Origin: an uncultured Eggerthellaceae bacterium
GTDB taxonomy: Bacteria; Actinomycetota; Coriobacteriia; Coriobacteriales; Eggerthellaceae
NCBI GenBank assembly: GCA_905234785.1
Contig: CAJOIP010000011.1
Span: forward strand, 1-47,183
DNA length: 47,183 nucleotides
Direction of reading: 5' to 3'
In this document: piece by piece, positions 30,948 through 39,152 of the stretch
Numbering within the stretch: position 1 is the first letter of the stretch
How the letters are laid out: each line of letters begins with the position of its first letter
The notes under the pieces: generated by a model
Told to the model about the DNA's origin: nothing
Databases searched by the model: none
The model's input: only the letters and a program-made list of their open reading frames with translations
Made by a program: the position numbers and the translations under genes

Positions 30948-33212
30948 CTAGATGTTGTGCACGTCTTGCGCGATGGCGAGCAGCGCGAACGCTTCTTCCT
31001 CGGGATACACGGCGACGAGGCGCACGTGCAGGTTGCACGTGGAGCCGTCGGACGTGTAAGAGGCATCGACCCAGTCGTTGACGCTGTGAAGCTGGTCGAT
31101 CACCTGCTCGAAGCAGACGTGCACGGGGCGATCGGGGTCGTTGATGCGCCGCGTGGCCTCTTCGACGCTGTCGGCGCCCATGTGGGCGAGGTGCACGCGG
31201 TACATGTCGGTGACGTTGTAATACTCGTACGCGCCCCCCATGCGGCAGATGATGGCCGCGGCCATGTCGCCCGGCACGTAATGGCCGGCGATGGGCGGCA
31301 CGGGGTCGGGGCGCATGAGGTTCACGCGGCCGACGGCTTCGTAGAACGAATGCGACGAATCCATTTCGATGGGCGGGTACTCGTGGACGGCGTTCGCGCT
31401 TTCGACGTCGCGCAGGCTGGCGGGACGGCCGAGCAGGTAGCCCTGCGCGCGCCCGCAGCCGATCGCCTTCAGGAACGCCAGTTGCTCAGGCGTTTCCACG
31501 CCTTCGACGAGCGTCTTCAGGCCCAGCTCCTTCGCCATGCTGATGACGTGCGCCAGCATGATGCGCGTCTGCTCGTTCGTCTCGAAGTCGCGCAGGAAGC
31601 CCATGTCGACCTTCACGAGGTCGAACTTGTAATCGGTCAGCAGGTGCAGCGACGAGTACCCGCTGCCGAAGTCATCCATCCACACCTCGAACCCGTCGTC
31701 GCGGAAACGGTCGATTTCGGTTTTCAGGAATTCCTGGTTGCCGGCCAGCGCGCTTTCGGTGACTTCGACGGAGAGCATGCGGCGCGGCACGTCGAATTCC
31801 TCGAGGATGGCTTCCACTTCCGTGACGATGTCGCACAGCTCGAAATCGAGGCGCGACAGGTTGATGGAGACGGGCGCCACTTCCATGCCGCTGTCGTGGA
31901 TGCGCTTCATGTTCTCGCACGCGCGGCGTACCATGTACAGGTCGAGCTGGTGTATGAGGCGCGCTTCTTCGAGCACGGGGATGAACGAGGCGGGGGAGAT
32001 GAGGCCTTCCTCGGGGTCGACCCATCGGGCAAGCGCCTCCTCGTCGCAAATCTCGCCGGTGGCCACGCGCATGATCGGCTGGTAGAAGATCTTGATCCAG
32101 CCGTTCTTCAGCGCGTCGTCGAAGTGGTCGAGCACGTAGCGGCGCTGCACGATCTGCTGTTTCAGCGCGCCGTCGTATATGCGGTAGAACACGTCGCGGC
32201 GGCCTTTGATGGCATCGCATGCCAGTTTCGCGCGGTCGCAGACGAGGCCCGCGTTTTCTTCCCGTTCCTCGACGATGTTCACGCCGGCTTTCAGCCAGAT
32301 GCTCGAGTCCTTGATGCGGTAGCGGAACGCCGTGCGCACTTCGCGGATGCCCTCGATGGCGCGTTTTTCGGTGGTGGCCACCATGAACTGGTCGGCCGAG
32401 AAGCGGGCGGCCAGGCAACCGGGGAACGCCCTTCCGATGGCGCCGCTGATGAGCAGCAGCAGCTCGTCGCCCGCCTCGAAGCCGAACCGCTCGTTGTAGC
32501 CCTTGAAGTTCTCGATGTTGAAGTACACGAGGGCCAGGCGCTCGGGGCCTTCGCTCGGGCCGGCTTTCAGCACTTCGGCGAGCTTGTTGCGGAAGAACAC
32601 GAGGTTCGAAAGGCCCGTCAGCTCGTCGACTTCGTAGCTTTTGTATGTCGCGCTCGCCTGTTGCGAGCTGCTTTCGCCCGCCTTGCTCTCGCCGAACGCC
32701 ATGCCCGCCGCGCGCGCCTTGCCGAGCTTCTTCGCCTCGTACATCTTGCGGTCGGCCGAGCGTATGGCCTCGTGCAGGTCGTTATGCGAGCGAATGAGCC
32801 CGTACGCGTAGCCCATGCTGAGCGTGAGGTTCAGCGCGCGGCCTTCCACGTCGATGCGCGACACTTGGTGCTGCAGCATCTCGAACTTGTCGAGGAACGC
32901 GTATTCGTCGTAAAACGCGTTCACGATGAGGAACTCGTCGGAGCCGTAGCGGTACAGGTGGCCGTCGCCGAACAGGTTCTTCATGAGCCCGGCTATGCGC
33001 GCGAGCACGGTGTCGCCGGTCGCCTCGCCGTATGCGCCGTTCACGTTGCAGAAGTTGTCGGCATCGCAGAGCGCCACGTACACGTCCTCGCCCGCGTATT
33101 CGTCGAAGTCGAAGTCGTTGATGAGCGAGAAATAGCTGCGCACGCCCGTGAGCTCATCGCGTTCGATTGCGACGCCGGGCTGGATGACGTTGTTTTCGGC
33201 TGGCTTGTACAT
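30948..33212 (-). CDS. c-di-GMP phosphodiesterase with two GGDEF domains, EAL and PAS-like tail
   Basis: The 754-residue soluble protein has GGDEF-1 (about 15-165), GGDEF-2 (about 192-340), an EAL domain (about 355-600) and a PAS-like C-terminal region (about 640-754). GGDEF-1 reads GSDEF (90-94) and GGDEF-2 SADQF (272-276), so at least the second cannot be a cyclase. The EAL site is intact: E392-A-L in EEALARW, Asn451, Glu486, Asp513-Asp514 in DDFGSGYSSL, Lys534 and the EGVE motif at 570-573. The net activity is therefore probably c-di-GMP breakdown. A TATAAT at 33224-33229 (minus strand) lies 11 bases before the ATG with no clear SD. Confidence 0.9.
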   Translation of the reverse strand: MYKPAENNVIQPGVAIERDELTGVRSYFSLINDFDFDEYAGEDVYVALCDADNFCNVNGAYGEATGDTVLARIAGLMKNLFGDGHLYRYGSDEFLIVNAFYDEYAFLDKFEMLQHQVSRIDVEGRALNLTLSMGYAYGLIRSHNDLHEAIRSADRKMYEAKKLGKARAAGMAFGESKAGESSSQQASATYKSYEVDELTGLSNLVFFRNKLAEVLKAGPSEGPERLALVYFNIENFKGYNERFGFEAGDELLLLISGAIGRAFPGCLAARFSADQFMVATTEKRAIEGIREVRTAFRYRIKDSSIWLKAGVNIVEEREENAGLVCDRAKLACDAIKGRRDVFYRIYDGALKQQIVQRRYVLDHFDDALKNGWIKIFYQPIMRVATGEICDEEALARWVDPEEGLISPASFIPVLEEARLIHQLDLYMVRRACENMKRIHDSGMEVAPVSINLSRLDFELCDIVTEVEAILEEFDVPRRMLSVEVTESALAGNQEFLKTEIDRFRDDGFEVWMDDFGSGYSSLHLLTDYKFDLVKVDMGFLRDFETNEQTRIMLAHVISMAKELGLKTLVEGVETPEQLAFLKAIGCGRAQGYLLGRPASLRDVESANAVHEYPPIEMDSSHSFYEAVGRVNLMRPDPVPPIAGHYVPGDMAAAIICRMGGAYEYYNVTDMYRVHLAHMGADSVEEATRRINDPDRPVHVCFEQVIDQLHSVNDWVDASYTSDGSTCNLHVRLVAVYPEEEAFALLAIAQDVHNI

Positions 33213-33287
33213 AATCAGGTTGATTATAACCTATCCGCGTCAGCATTTGCCGAGGCCGCAAACTCGTGCGCGGCGGCTTTGCCGTCG

Positions 33288-33335
33288 GGCTTCGGCTGCG
33301 GCTTCGGCTCTGGCTTCGGCATCGGCTTCGGCATT
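33288..33335. repeat. Four 12-bp tandem repeats between divergent genes
   Basis: Four units of GGCTTCGGC plus three variable bases (33288, 33300, 33312, 33324) lie between the EAL gene and the divergent exporter gene. On the minus strand they fall inside a 36-codon frame (33334 to 33224) rich in PKP. Confidence 0.8.
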
Positions 33336-33346
33336 GGCGGATTGAG

Positions 33347-33383
33347 TTGAAAGGGCGGCCTTCGGACTCAGTATAATGGGCGC
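33347..33383 (+). promoter_or_regulatory. Promoter of the ThrE-type exporter, leaderless layout
   Basis: TTGAAA (33347-33352) and a perfect TATAAT (33372-33377) with a 19-bp spacer are followed by six bases and then the GTG start at 33384. Transcription would begin at the start codon. Confidence 0.55.
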
Positions 33384-34619
33384 GTGGAAAAGACGCGCGA
33401 CATAGACGACGCGCTGTTCACGCAGCTGCTCGACTTGGGGGCGGCGCTCATTGCGTGCGGCGGCGACGTGAACCTGGTGGAAGGCTCGATTGTGCGGATG
33501 GGCGCGGCGTATGGCGCCGTGCGCACCGATGCGTTCGTCATCACGTCGGGCCTGAACGTGACGGTGCGCAACGCCGATGGCGGCACGCTCACGCAGACGC
33601 GGCGCATCCACACGGCCATGTCCAACAACTTCGACAAGCTCGAGCGGCTGAACGCCCTCGTCGACCGATGCTGCAACGAGCTGCTGGGCGCGGATGCGAT
33701 CGGGCGCGAGCTCGCGTCCATTCGCGATGGCGCCGCCAACCGTGTGCTGGTGTACCTCGGCGGCGTGCTGGCGGCTGCCTCGTTCGCGCTGTTCTTCGGC
33801 GGATCGTTCGCCGACGCGGCCGTTTCGGCGGCGTTCGCTCTGGTCATCTGCCTTTTGGGCGACTACGTGAAGCCGTTCTGCCCCAACGAGATCGTGTACA
33901 GCTTCGTTGCGGCGCTCGTCAGCGGCTTGGGGATCTGCGCATGCGTGCGCCTGTTCCCGGGGCTGCATGGCGACATGATCATCATCGGCGACATCATGCT
34001 GCTCATTCCGGGCATCGCCATCACCAACGCCATGCGCGACATGCTGGCGGGCGACACGGTGGCCGGCGCGCTGCGGTTCTTGGAGGCGGTGCTTTGGACG
34101 GGCGCGCTCGCGCTCGGCTACATGCTGGCCATTTGGCTGGTGGGCGCGCAGGTCGACTCCGCCTTGCAGCCCGATGCCGCGGTGCAGCTCGTCTGCGCGC
34201 TTCCCGCATCGCTCGGGTTCGCGCTGCTGTTCAACCTGCGTCCGAAGCTGCTGATGATCGCCGCCGTCGGCGGTTTGGCCACGTGGGCCGTGTATCTTGG
34301 CTGCGGGCTCGTGATGGAGGGCGTGTTCTTCCCGTGCCTGGTCGCAAGCCTGGTCGCGGCCGCGTATGCGCAGGTGCTCGCTCGCGTGCTGCGCGCGCCC
34401 ATTTCCATCTTCTACATCATCTGCGAGATTCCTCTCATTCCCGGGCGCGGCTTGTACTACACGGTGAGCAACGCCGTTCAGCAGAATTGGCAGAGCATGC
34501 AGGATTTTGCCTTCATGACGGGCAGTTACGTGGTGGCCATCGCCTTCGGCATCGGCATCGCCTGGGCCATCGGCCAAATCGCCCGCCGCATCGCCCGCCG
34601 CGTCGATGACCGCGCATAG
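33384..34619 (+). CDS. ThrE-family threonine/serine exporter, fused form
   Basis: The 411-residue inner-membrane protein combines both ThrE parts in one chain. The soluble N-terminal domain (about 1-115; LLDLGAALIACGGDVNLVE, YGAVRTDAFVITSGLNVTV) and five helices form the ThrE part (about 120-260). Five more helices form the ThrE_2 part (about 265-405). Characterised members export L-threonine and L-serine using the proton gradient. The start is GTG at 33384 (VEKTRDIDD), as the promoter -10 box ends six bases upstream and no other start fits. In many genomes the two parts are separate genes; the fused form is usual in Actinobacteria. Confidence 0.9.
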   Translation: MEKTRDIDDALFTQLLDLGAALIACGGDVNLVEGSIVRMGAAYGAVRTDAFVITSGLNVTVRNADGGTLTQTRRIHTAMSNNFDKLERLNALVDRCCNELLGADAIGRELASIRDGAANRVLVYLGGVLAAASFALFFGGSFADAAVSAAFALVICLLGDYVKPFCPNEIVYSFVAALVSGLGICACVRLFPGLHGDMIIIGDIMLLIPGIAITNAMRDMLAGDTVAGALRFLEAVLWTGALALGYMLAIWLVGAQVDSALQPDAAVQLVCALPASLGFALLFNLRPKLLMIAAVGGLATWAVYLGCGLVMEGVFFPCLVASLVAAAYAQVLARVLRAPISIFYIICEIPLIPGRGLYYTVSNAVQQNWQSMQDFAFMTGSYVVAIAFGIGIAWAIGQIARRIARRVDDRA

Positions 34620-34666
34620 CGCCGCCTTTTATCAGCTGGGGTTGCCTCGCGGTTCCCGTTCGCTGC

Positions 34667-35650
34667 TTACATCCTTACATCCAGCCATGCGGACAGCTCT
34701 TCGTGCAGGGAAACGCGTGGGATTGTTGCGCCGCGTGTGCTTGGCCTGATGCGATAGCCGATGCGCGATGCCGCAAGGGAGGCAACGGTCTCGAATTGCC
34801 CGATGTCGAATACTTGGGCACTCGTAACCGTGAGGACGTACCAGCCCATGTGCTCGAGGGCGATTAACCGGCCGGCATCGCTTTTCATCTGCTGCGCACC
34901 CGAGTGCACCACGCCGTTGTATTCGATGTCGAGTTTGGACTCGACCCAGCATGCGTCCCCCTCGCACCAGCGTCTGCCGGCAATCCGCCTAGCCTCGTCA
35001 TCGAGCTGGATCACGGGGTTCATGGTAGGGTGCGGCAAGCCGTAGCCCCCGAGCTTTGGCGGCAGGCAAAGCTGCAGCACGGTGACGGTTTCCATTGGGG
35101 ACCGAGACGCTTCGACGACGTGCTGAAACGCGCGGATTGCCTTTGCGAGATTCCTCGCGCCTTTCGCCGCGTCGAGGAACGACCTCAGTTGTGCGAGGTT
35201 GGTCAGGGGAAACCTCCTCCTCGGCGCATCGTCGGGTATCGCCAGGAGCCGCTCGTTGCGCGGTTGCACTATGTACGTCCCGCATAGTTCGCATCCCAAT
35301 GCGGCAAGCTGGGCGATTGTCAGCTCGCCCGCCATCTGGAGGAAAACAAATTCAGGTGAAGACACGAGCATGTTCCCGGTGTTGTAGAACGCGTTATCGG
35401 GCAGCGCCGAGGACCAGGTGTGGTATTTGACGTTATTGGACCAGCCTCGTCGGCGAGAATCAAATGTCATGATGTCGAGCGGGCCGTCTTTCGGCCAGTA
35501 GGTTTCCGGAACGCAATCCTTGACCTCTTCCATGGTGCGCGCAAATGACCCTGTCCCGCTTATCATGTAACAGGCGCCGAGCTCATCATCAGCCGGAAAA
35601 TGAAGACGCCAGTACTGCAGCGCCGATTTATGGGACAAGATTGCTTTCAT
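34667..35650 (-). CDS. Solitary protein with AbiEi-like start and endonuclease-like C-terminus
   Basis: The 327-residue soluble protein begins MKAILSHKSALQYWR, similar to the SHxSAAxxxG start of AbiEi-antitoxin-like and DUF559-associated proteins. It ends with a segment resembling DUF559/Vsr-type endonuclease folds: KLDIEYNGVVHSG, then KSDAGRLIALEHMGWYVLTVTSAQV, giving an E...H...D..R...GW.VL.VT pattern. The active-site Lys or second acid of PD-(D/E)XK enzymes is not certain. No toxin gene is adjacent. Many Coriobacteria carry several such isolated genes. It may be a defence-related or regulatory protein; no function can be assigned with confidence. Confidence 0.65.
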   Translation of the reverse strand: MKAILSHKSALQYWRLHFPADDELGACYMISGTGSFARTMEEVKDCVPETYWPKDGPLDIMTFDSRRRGWSNNVKYHTWSSALPDNAFYNTGNMLVSSPEFVFLQMAGELTIAQLAALGCELCGTYIVQPRNERLLAIPDDAPRRRFPLTNLAQLRSFLDAAKGARNLAKAIRAFQHVVEASRSPMETVTVLQLCLPPKLGGYGLPHPTMNPVIQLDDEARRIAGRRWCEGDACWVESKLDIEYNGVVHSGAQQMKSDAGRLIALEHMGWYVLTVTSAQVFDIGQFETVASLAASRIGYRIRPSTRGATIPRVSLHEELSAWLDVRM

Positions 35651-36181
35651 GGCTGCTACTCCCTCTCATGTTGCGTTGTGATTGTTGGGCAAGCGGCAGC
35701 TCAATATGTACACGCGTGTTCGATTACGAAGCTTGCTCGTGGTGTTGGCGAGTATACGTGACAAAAAGGGATTTTTTAGGGTTGTAACGGTACTGTTAGC
35801 TACCGCATGACACGAATTGGGACTTTTTAGGGGTACGAAGTTTAGGGTGCAGGTTTGGCTGCAGGATCGCGTTTCCGTTATGCCTGCTCAAAAGCCGTTA
35901 GATTGCGGCTGAGATTCGCGCATATCAATTGCATCCCTAAAAACTGCGTTTTTGTGTCACACGGTTTCGCGACTGAAGCCAAGGCCCTAAAACCTGCGGA
36001 AAAATGGCAGCTGTTGGTGCGGCCTCATCCCTTGTCCTTGCCCCTTGTTGATGTCGATGGCGTAGGGATGCGCATTACCTGCGACCAAAACAGCCTATAT
36101 CGCAAGCGCCACCGTGCGGTATCATCAGGGTTCCGTCGCATTTGGCTTGTGGCGCGCGTCGCCGTGTTCGAAAGGGTTCTC
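35651..36181. promoter_or_regulatory. 530-bp intergenic region with repeated TGACA...TTTTTAGGG motifs
   Basis: No gene is supported here. Two copies in + orientation (35758-35781 and 35808-35832) and one inverted copy (35935-35959) share TGACA(C), an 8-10-base spacer and TTTTTAGGG. Two further TTTAGGG/CCCTAAA heptamers are at 35841-35847 and 35985-35991. A TATCAT at 36120-36125 may be the -10 box of the antiporter gene. Confidence 0.6.
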
Positions 36182-38314
36182 GTGGAAACGTTCGAGCTGA
36201 TATTGGTCATGTTGGCATGCGTCATCGCGTCGGCGCTCGTCGAGCCGTTGCTGAAGCGCTTGGCGCTTCCGCTCGTGCAGATCCTCGTGGGGTTCGTCGC
36301 GGCGCTCGTGCTGCCGGGGGTGGCCGAGGTCAGCATCGACCCGGAGCTGTTCTTGGTGCTGTTCATCGCGCCGCTTCTGTTCAACGAGGCGCGCGAGGCG
36401 TCGAACCGCACGCTTTGGCGCAACAAGGGCGCCATCGTGTCGCTGGCCGTCGGGCTCGTGCTCGTCACGGTGCTCGTGGTGGGCTTCGCGCTGAACCTCA
36501 TGGTGCCCTCCATTCCGCTGGCTGCGGCGTTCGCCTGCGCGGCGGCGCTCGGCCCGACCGACGCGGCTGCTGTGGGCGCGCTCGGCTCGACCATCAAGCT
36601 GTCCGAGCGCCAGAAGACGCTGCTGTCGGGCGAATCGCTCATCAACGACGCGTCGGGCGTGGTGTCGTTCGAGTTCGCCATCGCCGCGGCCACGACCGGC
36701 GTGTTCTCGGCGACCGACGCCGGCCAGTCGTTCCTGTTCCTGTTCTTCGGCGGCATCGTGTTCGGCCTCGTCGTGGGCTTTGTGGCGTTCGCGAGCATGA
36801 TCGCCGTGCGCAGGCGCGGCTACCAGAACACGACCGTGCATGTGCTCTACGAGGTCATCACGCCGTTCGCCGTGTTCTTGGCCGCCGAGGCGTTCCATGT
36901 GAGCGGCATCCTCGCCGTGGTGGCGGCGGGCCTCGTCATGGGTCGCGAGGTGCCGCATATCGAGTCGAGTTCGCTTGCCAAGCAGCAGATGATCTCGGAG
37001 AGCTTCTGGGAGATCATCGTGTTTTTGATCAACGGCGTCATTTTCGTGCTGCTGGGCATGCAGCTTCCCCAGGCGATGTCGCCCACGCTCGCAAGCGCGT
37101 TCGACCTGCCGCAGCTCATCGGCATCATCCTGGTGATGACGCTGCTCGTCGAGGGCGTCCGTTTCATATGGGTCAGCGTCATGGAACTGCAGCACGTCGA
37201 CTCGGAAACCGGCGAGCGGGGCGTCGCTCATGCGGGGGCCACCATCCGCAGCGCGCTCGTCACGACCATCGCCGGGCCGAAGGGCGCGGTGACGCTGTCC
37301 ATCATCTTCACGATACCGTTCCTCATGCCCGACCAGGTGACGTCGTTTCCGAACCGCGACCTCATCATCTTCCTGACGGCGGGCGTCATCCTGTGCACGC
37401 TCATCGTGGCAAACGTGTTCTTGCCGCTCGTCGCGCCGAAACCCGATGCGGGGCTCGACGAGGCGGAAGTGCGCCGCGCGGAGATTGCCGTCCTCGCGGC
37501 GGTCGTGGAGCAGCTGCGCGCCATGGTGCGCGAGAACGAGGGCGCGGAATACGAGCCCGCCATGCGCCTGACCATCGCCCGGTACCGCACGCGCCTGGCG
37601 CGCGAGCGCTTCCAAATGGAAGGGTGCGGCGACATCATGCGCGAACTGGTCGGCGAGGTCCTGCGCCTCCAGCAAGCGCGGGCCGACGAAATACAGCTCG
37701 GCCCGGATGGCGCGGGGAAGTTCACCGAAGAGCAAGCCGCTCCCTATTACGCCATGCTGCGCGGCATCCGCAGCTCCATCGGCTATTACGACAACGCGCA
37801 GAACGTCGGTGCGCGGTTCTACGGCATCCGCGGGGCGATCGCGCTTCTGCGCGAGCGCATTCACCCGACGGTCATCGCAGACGAGCAGTCCGAGCGCATC
37901 TACTACGACACGTGCCGGTTCGCCATCGACCTGGAGCACGTGGCCATCGACTACCTCGACTCCATCGCGAACGACGAGGGCGATCCGCGCGCCCAGGTGG
38001 CAGCCACGCTGGCAGCCGAGCACCGCAGCTCGCTCGATTCGCTGTGGGCGCGCATCAACTACGGCCAGGAATCCGATTTGCGCGAGGACGTGCCCATCGC
38101 GCACGAAGCTTCCTCGGAAATGCCCGTGGGAATGCGGCAGACCTTCGGCGAGCAGTTCAGGAAGGCGCGCCAATATGCCGACGAGGTCGATGCGGTCGCG
38201 CTGGAAATGGAGCTCGAGGAAATCCGCCGCCAGCAAATGGAAGGCGAGATGCCCGCCGAAATCGCGAACCAGCTGCGCGAATCGGTCTACGTGCTGCAGA
38301 TGCACCTGGGGTAA
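36182..38314 (+). CDS. CPA1-family Na+/H+ antiporter with long cytoplasmic tail
   Basis: The 710-residue inner-membrane antiporter exchanges Na+ (or K+) for H+ to control pH and salt. About twelve helices span 1-420. The ion-site motifs of the NhaP/NHE class are present: LGPTDAAAVGAL and GESLINDASGVVSFEF with the key Asp pair, plus TTIAGPKGAVTLSI. A 290-residue cytoplasmic C-terminal region (about 425-710) is acidic and helical (RQTFGEQFRKARQYADEVDAVALEMELEEIRRQ broken by turns) and may be regulatory. The GTG at 36182 was chosen with AAAGGG six bases upstream; the frame is open further upstream but has no start signal. It is monocistronic. Confidence 0.88.
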   Translation: METFELILVMLACVIASALVEPLLKRLALPLVQILVGFVAALVLPGVAEVSIDPELFLVLFIAPLLFNEAREASNRTLWRNKGAIVSLAVGLVLVTVLVVGFALNLMVPSIPLAAAFACAAALGPTDAAAVGALGSTIKLSERQKTLLSGESLINDASGVVSFEFAIAAATTGVFSATDAGQSFLFLFFGGIVFGLVVGFVAFASMIAVRRRGYQNTTVHVLYEVITPFAVFLAAEAFHVSGILAVVAAGLVMGREVPHIESSSLAKQQMISESFWEIIVFLINGVIFVLLGMQLPQAMSPTLASAFDLPQLIGIILVMTLLVEGVRFIWVSVMELQHVDSETGERGVAHAGATIRSALVTTIAGPKGAVTLSIIFTIPFLMPDQVTSFPNRDLIIFLTAGVILCTLIVANVFLPLVAPKPDAGLDEAEVRRAEIAVLAAVVEQLRAMVRENEGAEYEPAMRLTIARYRTRLARERFQMEGCGDIMRELVGEVLRLQQARADEIQLGPDGAGKFTEEQAAPYYAMLRGIRSSIGYYDNAQNVGARFYGIRGAIALLRERIHPTVIADEQSERIYYDTCRFAIDLEHVAIDYLDSIANDEGDPRAQVAATLAAEHRSSLDSLWARINYGQESDLREDVPIAHEASSEMPVGMRQTFGEQFRKARQYADEVDAVALEMELEEIRRQQMEGEMPAEIANQLRESVYVLQMHLG

Positions 38315-38364
38315 GCGCGGCGGGCGGCTCGCGGCCGGGCGGTGTGAAGATTTCGCCATGCATG

Positions 38365-38417
38365 TTGTGTTCGCGACAGTGTGTCACTTATACTTCTCAT
38401 TAGCGACACATTGTCAC
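38365..38417 (+). promoter_or_regulatory. Flavodoxin promoter with two identical-type operators
   Basis: TTGTGT (38365-38370) and TATACT (38389-38394) with an 18-bp spacer form a promoter. The dyad GCGACA-N3-TGTCAC occurs twice, at 38373-38387 inside the spacer and at 38403-38417 just past the -10, exactly 30 bp apart. This is a repressor-type layout. Confidence 0.75.
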
Positions 38418-38495
38418 CAATATGGCAAAAACGAGGCTTCCCTGGCAGTTAGGGGAGACTCCCAAAACTGTCGGCAAGCGGAATAGGAGCGAATC

Positions 38496-39020
38496 ATGGC
38501 AAACCTCATCCTGTACTACTCGCGCAAGGGCGAGAACTATTGGGCCGGCGACATCAAGGTGCTCGAGAAGGGCAACACCGAGCGCGTCGCCGAGTTCGTG
38601 CAAGAAGCCGTGGGCGGCGACCTCTTCGAAATCGAAACCGTCAAGGCGTACGACGCCGATTACTACAAGTGCATCGACGAAGCGAAAGCCGAGCTGCAGG
38701 CCGATGCGCGCCCCGAGGTCAAGCGCTACCTCGAGGACGCGGGCCTGAGCATCGACGACTACGACACCATCTTCCTGGGCTATCCCAACTGGTGGGGCAC
38801 CTGCCCGATGTGCGTGTTCACGTTCCTCGAGCACTACGACCTCGCCGGCAAGCGCATCATCCCGTTCTGCACGAACGAGGGCTCGGGCCTCGGCGGCTCC
38901 GAGAAGCACTTGAAGAAGGTCTGCCCCGCGGCCACGTTCGAAAAGGGTCTCTCCATCGCCGGCAACCAGGCCGCTCAATCGAAGGACAAGGCGCAGGCAT
39001 GGGCCAGGAAGCTCTCATAG
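38496..39020 (+). CDS. Flavodoxin-fold protein
   Basis: The 174-residue cytoplasmic protein starts MANLILYYSRKGENYWAG, the FMN phosphate-binding loop region of the flavodoxin_4 family. It continues with YDTIFLGYPNWWGTCPM and FCTNEGSGLGGSEKHLKKV, which line the flavin ring in relatives. It likely carries electrons or acts as an NAD(P)H-linked reductase with FMN. AGGAG lies seven bases before the ATG. The promoter has two operators 30 bp apart, so it is probably induced by a specific signal, such as a quinone, electrophile or oxidant. No regulator gene is adjacent. Confidence 0.9.
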   Translation: MANLILYYSRKGENYWAGDIKVLEKGNTERVAEFVQEAVGGDLFEIETVKAYDADYYKCIDEAKAELQADARPEVKRYLEDAGLSIDDYDTIFLGYPNWWGTCPMCVFTFLEHYDLAGKRIIPFCTNEGSGLGGSEKHLKKVCPAATFEKGLSIAGNQAAQSKDKAQAWARKLS

Positions 39021-39152
39021 CCGGAACGGATGCCCGGTATCTGCTCCATAATTCGGCCGCCTGTACTCGGTCGTGTGGATGGAAAAAGCCATCGCAAGGC
39101 CGTAGGGCGCGCTGTAGCTCACCCCCGCAAAAGAGGGTCAGGGCGTGTTTCC

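Noticed and set aside
33288..33335. 12-bp tandem repeats as a CRISPR array
   Set aside because: The units are contiguous with no spacers and there are no cas genes in the window.
30957..33350. 797-codon + strand open frame opposite the EAL gene
   Set aside because: The composition is Val/Asp/His-rich antisense, no start signal is seen and all c-di-GMP motifs lie on the minus strand.
35841..35991. TTTAGGG heptamers as telomere-like repeats
   Set aside because: The copies are scattered and in both orientations, as expected for binding sites and not for a telomere array.
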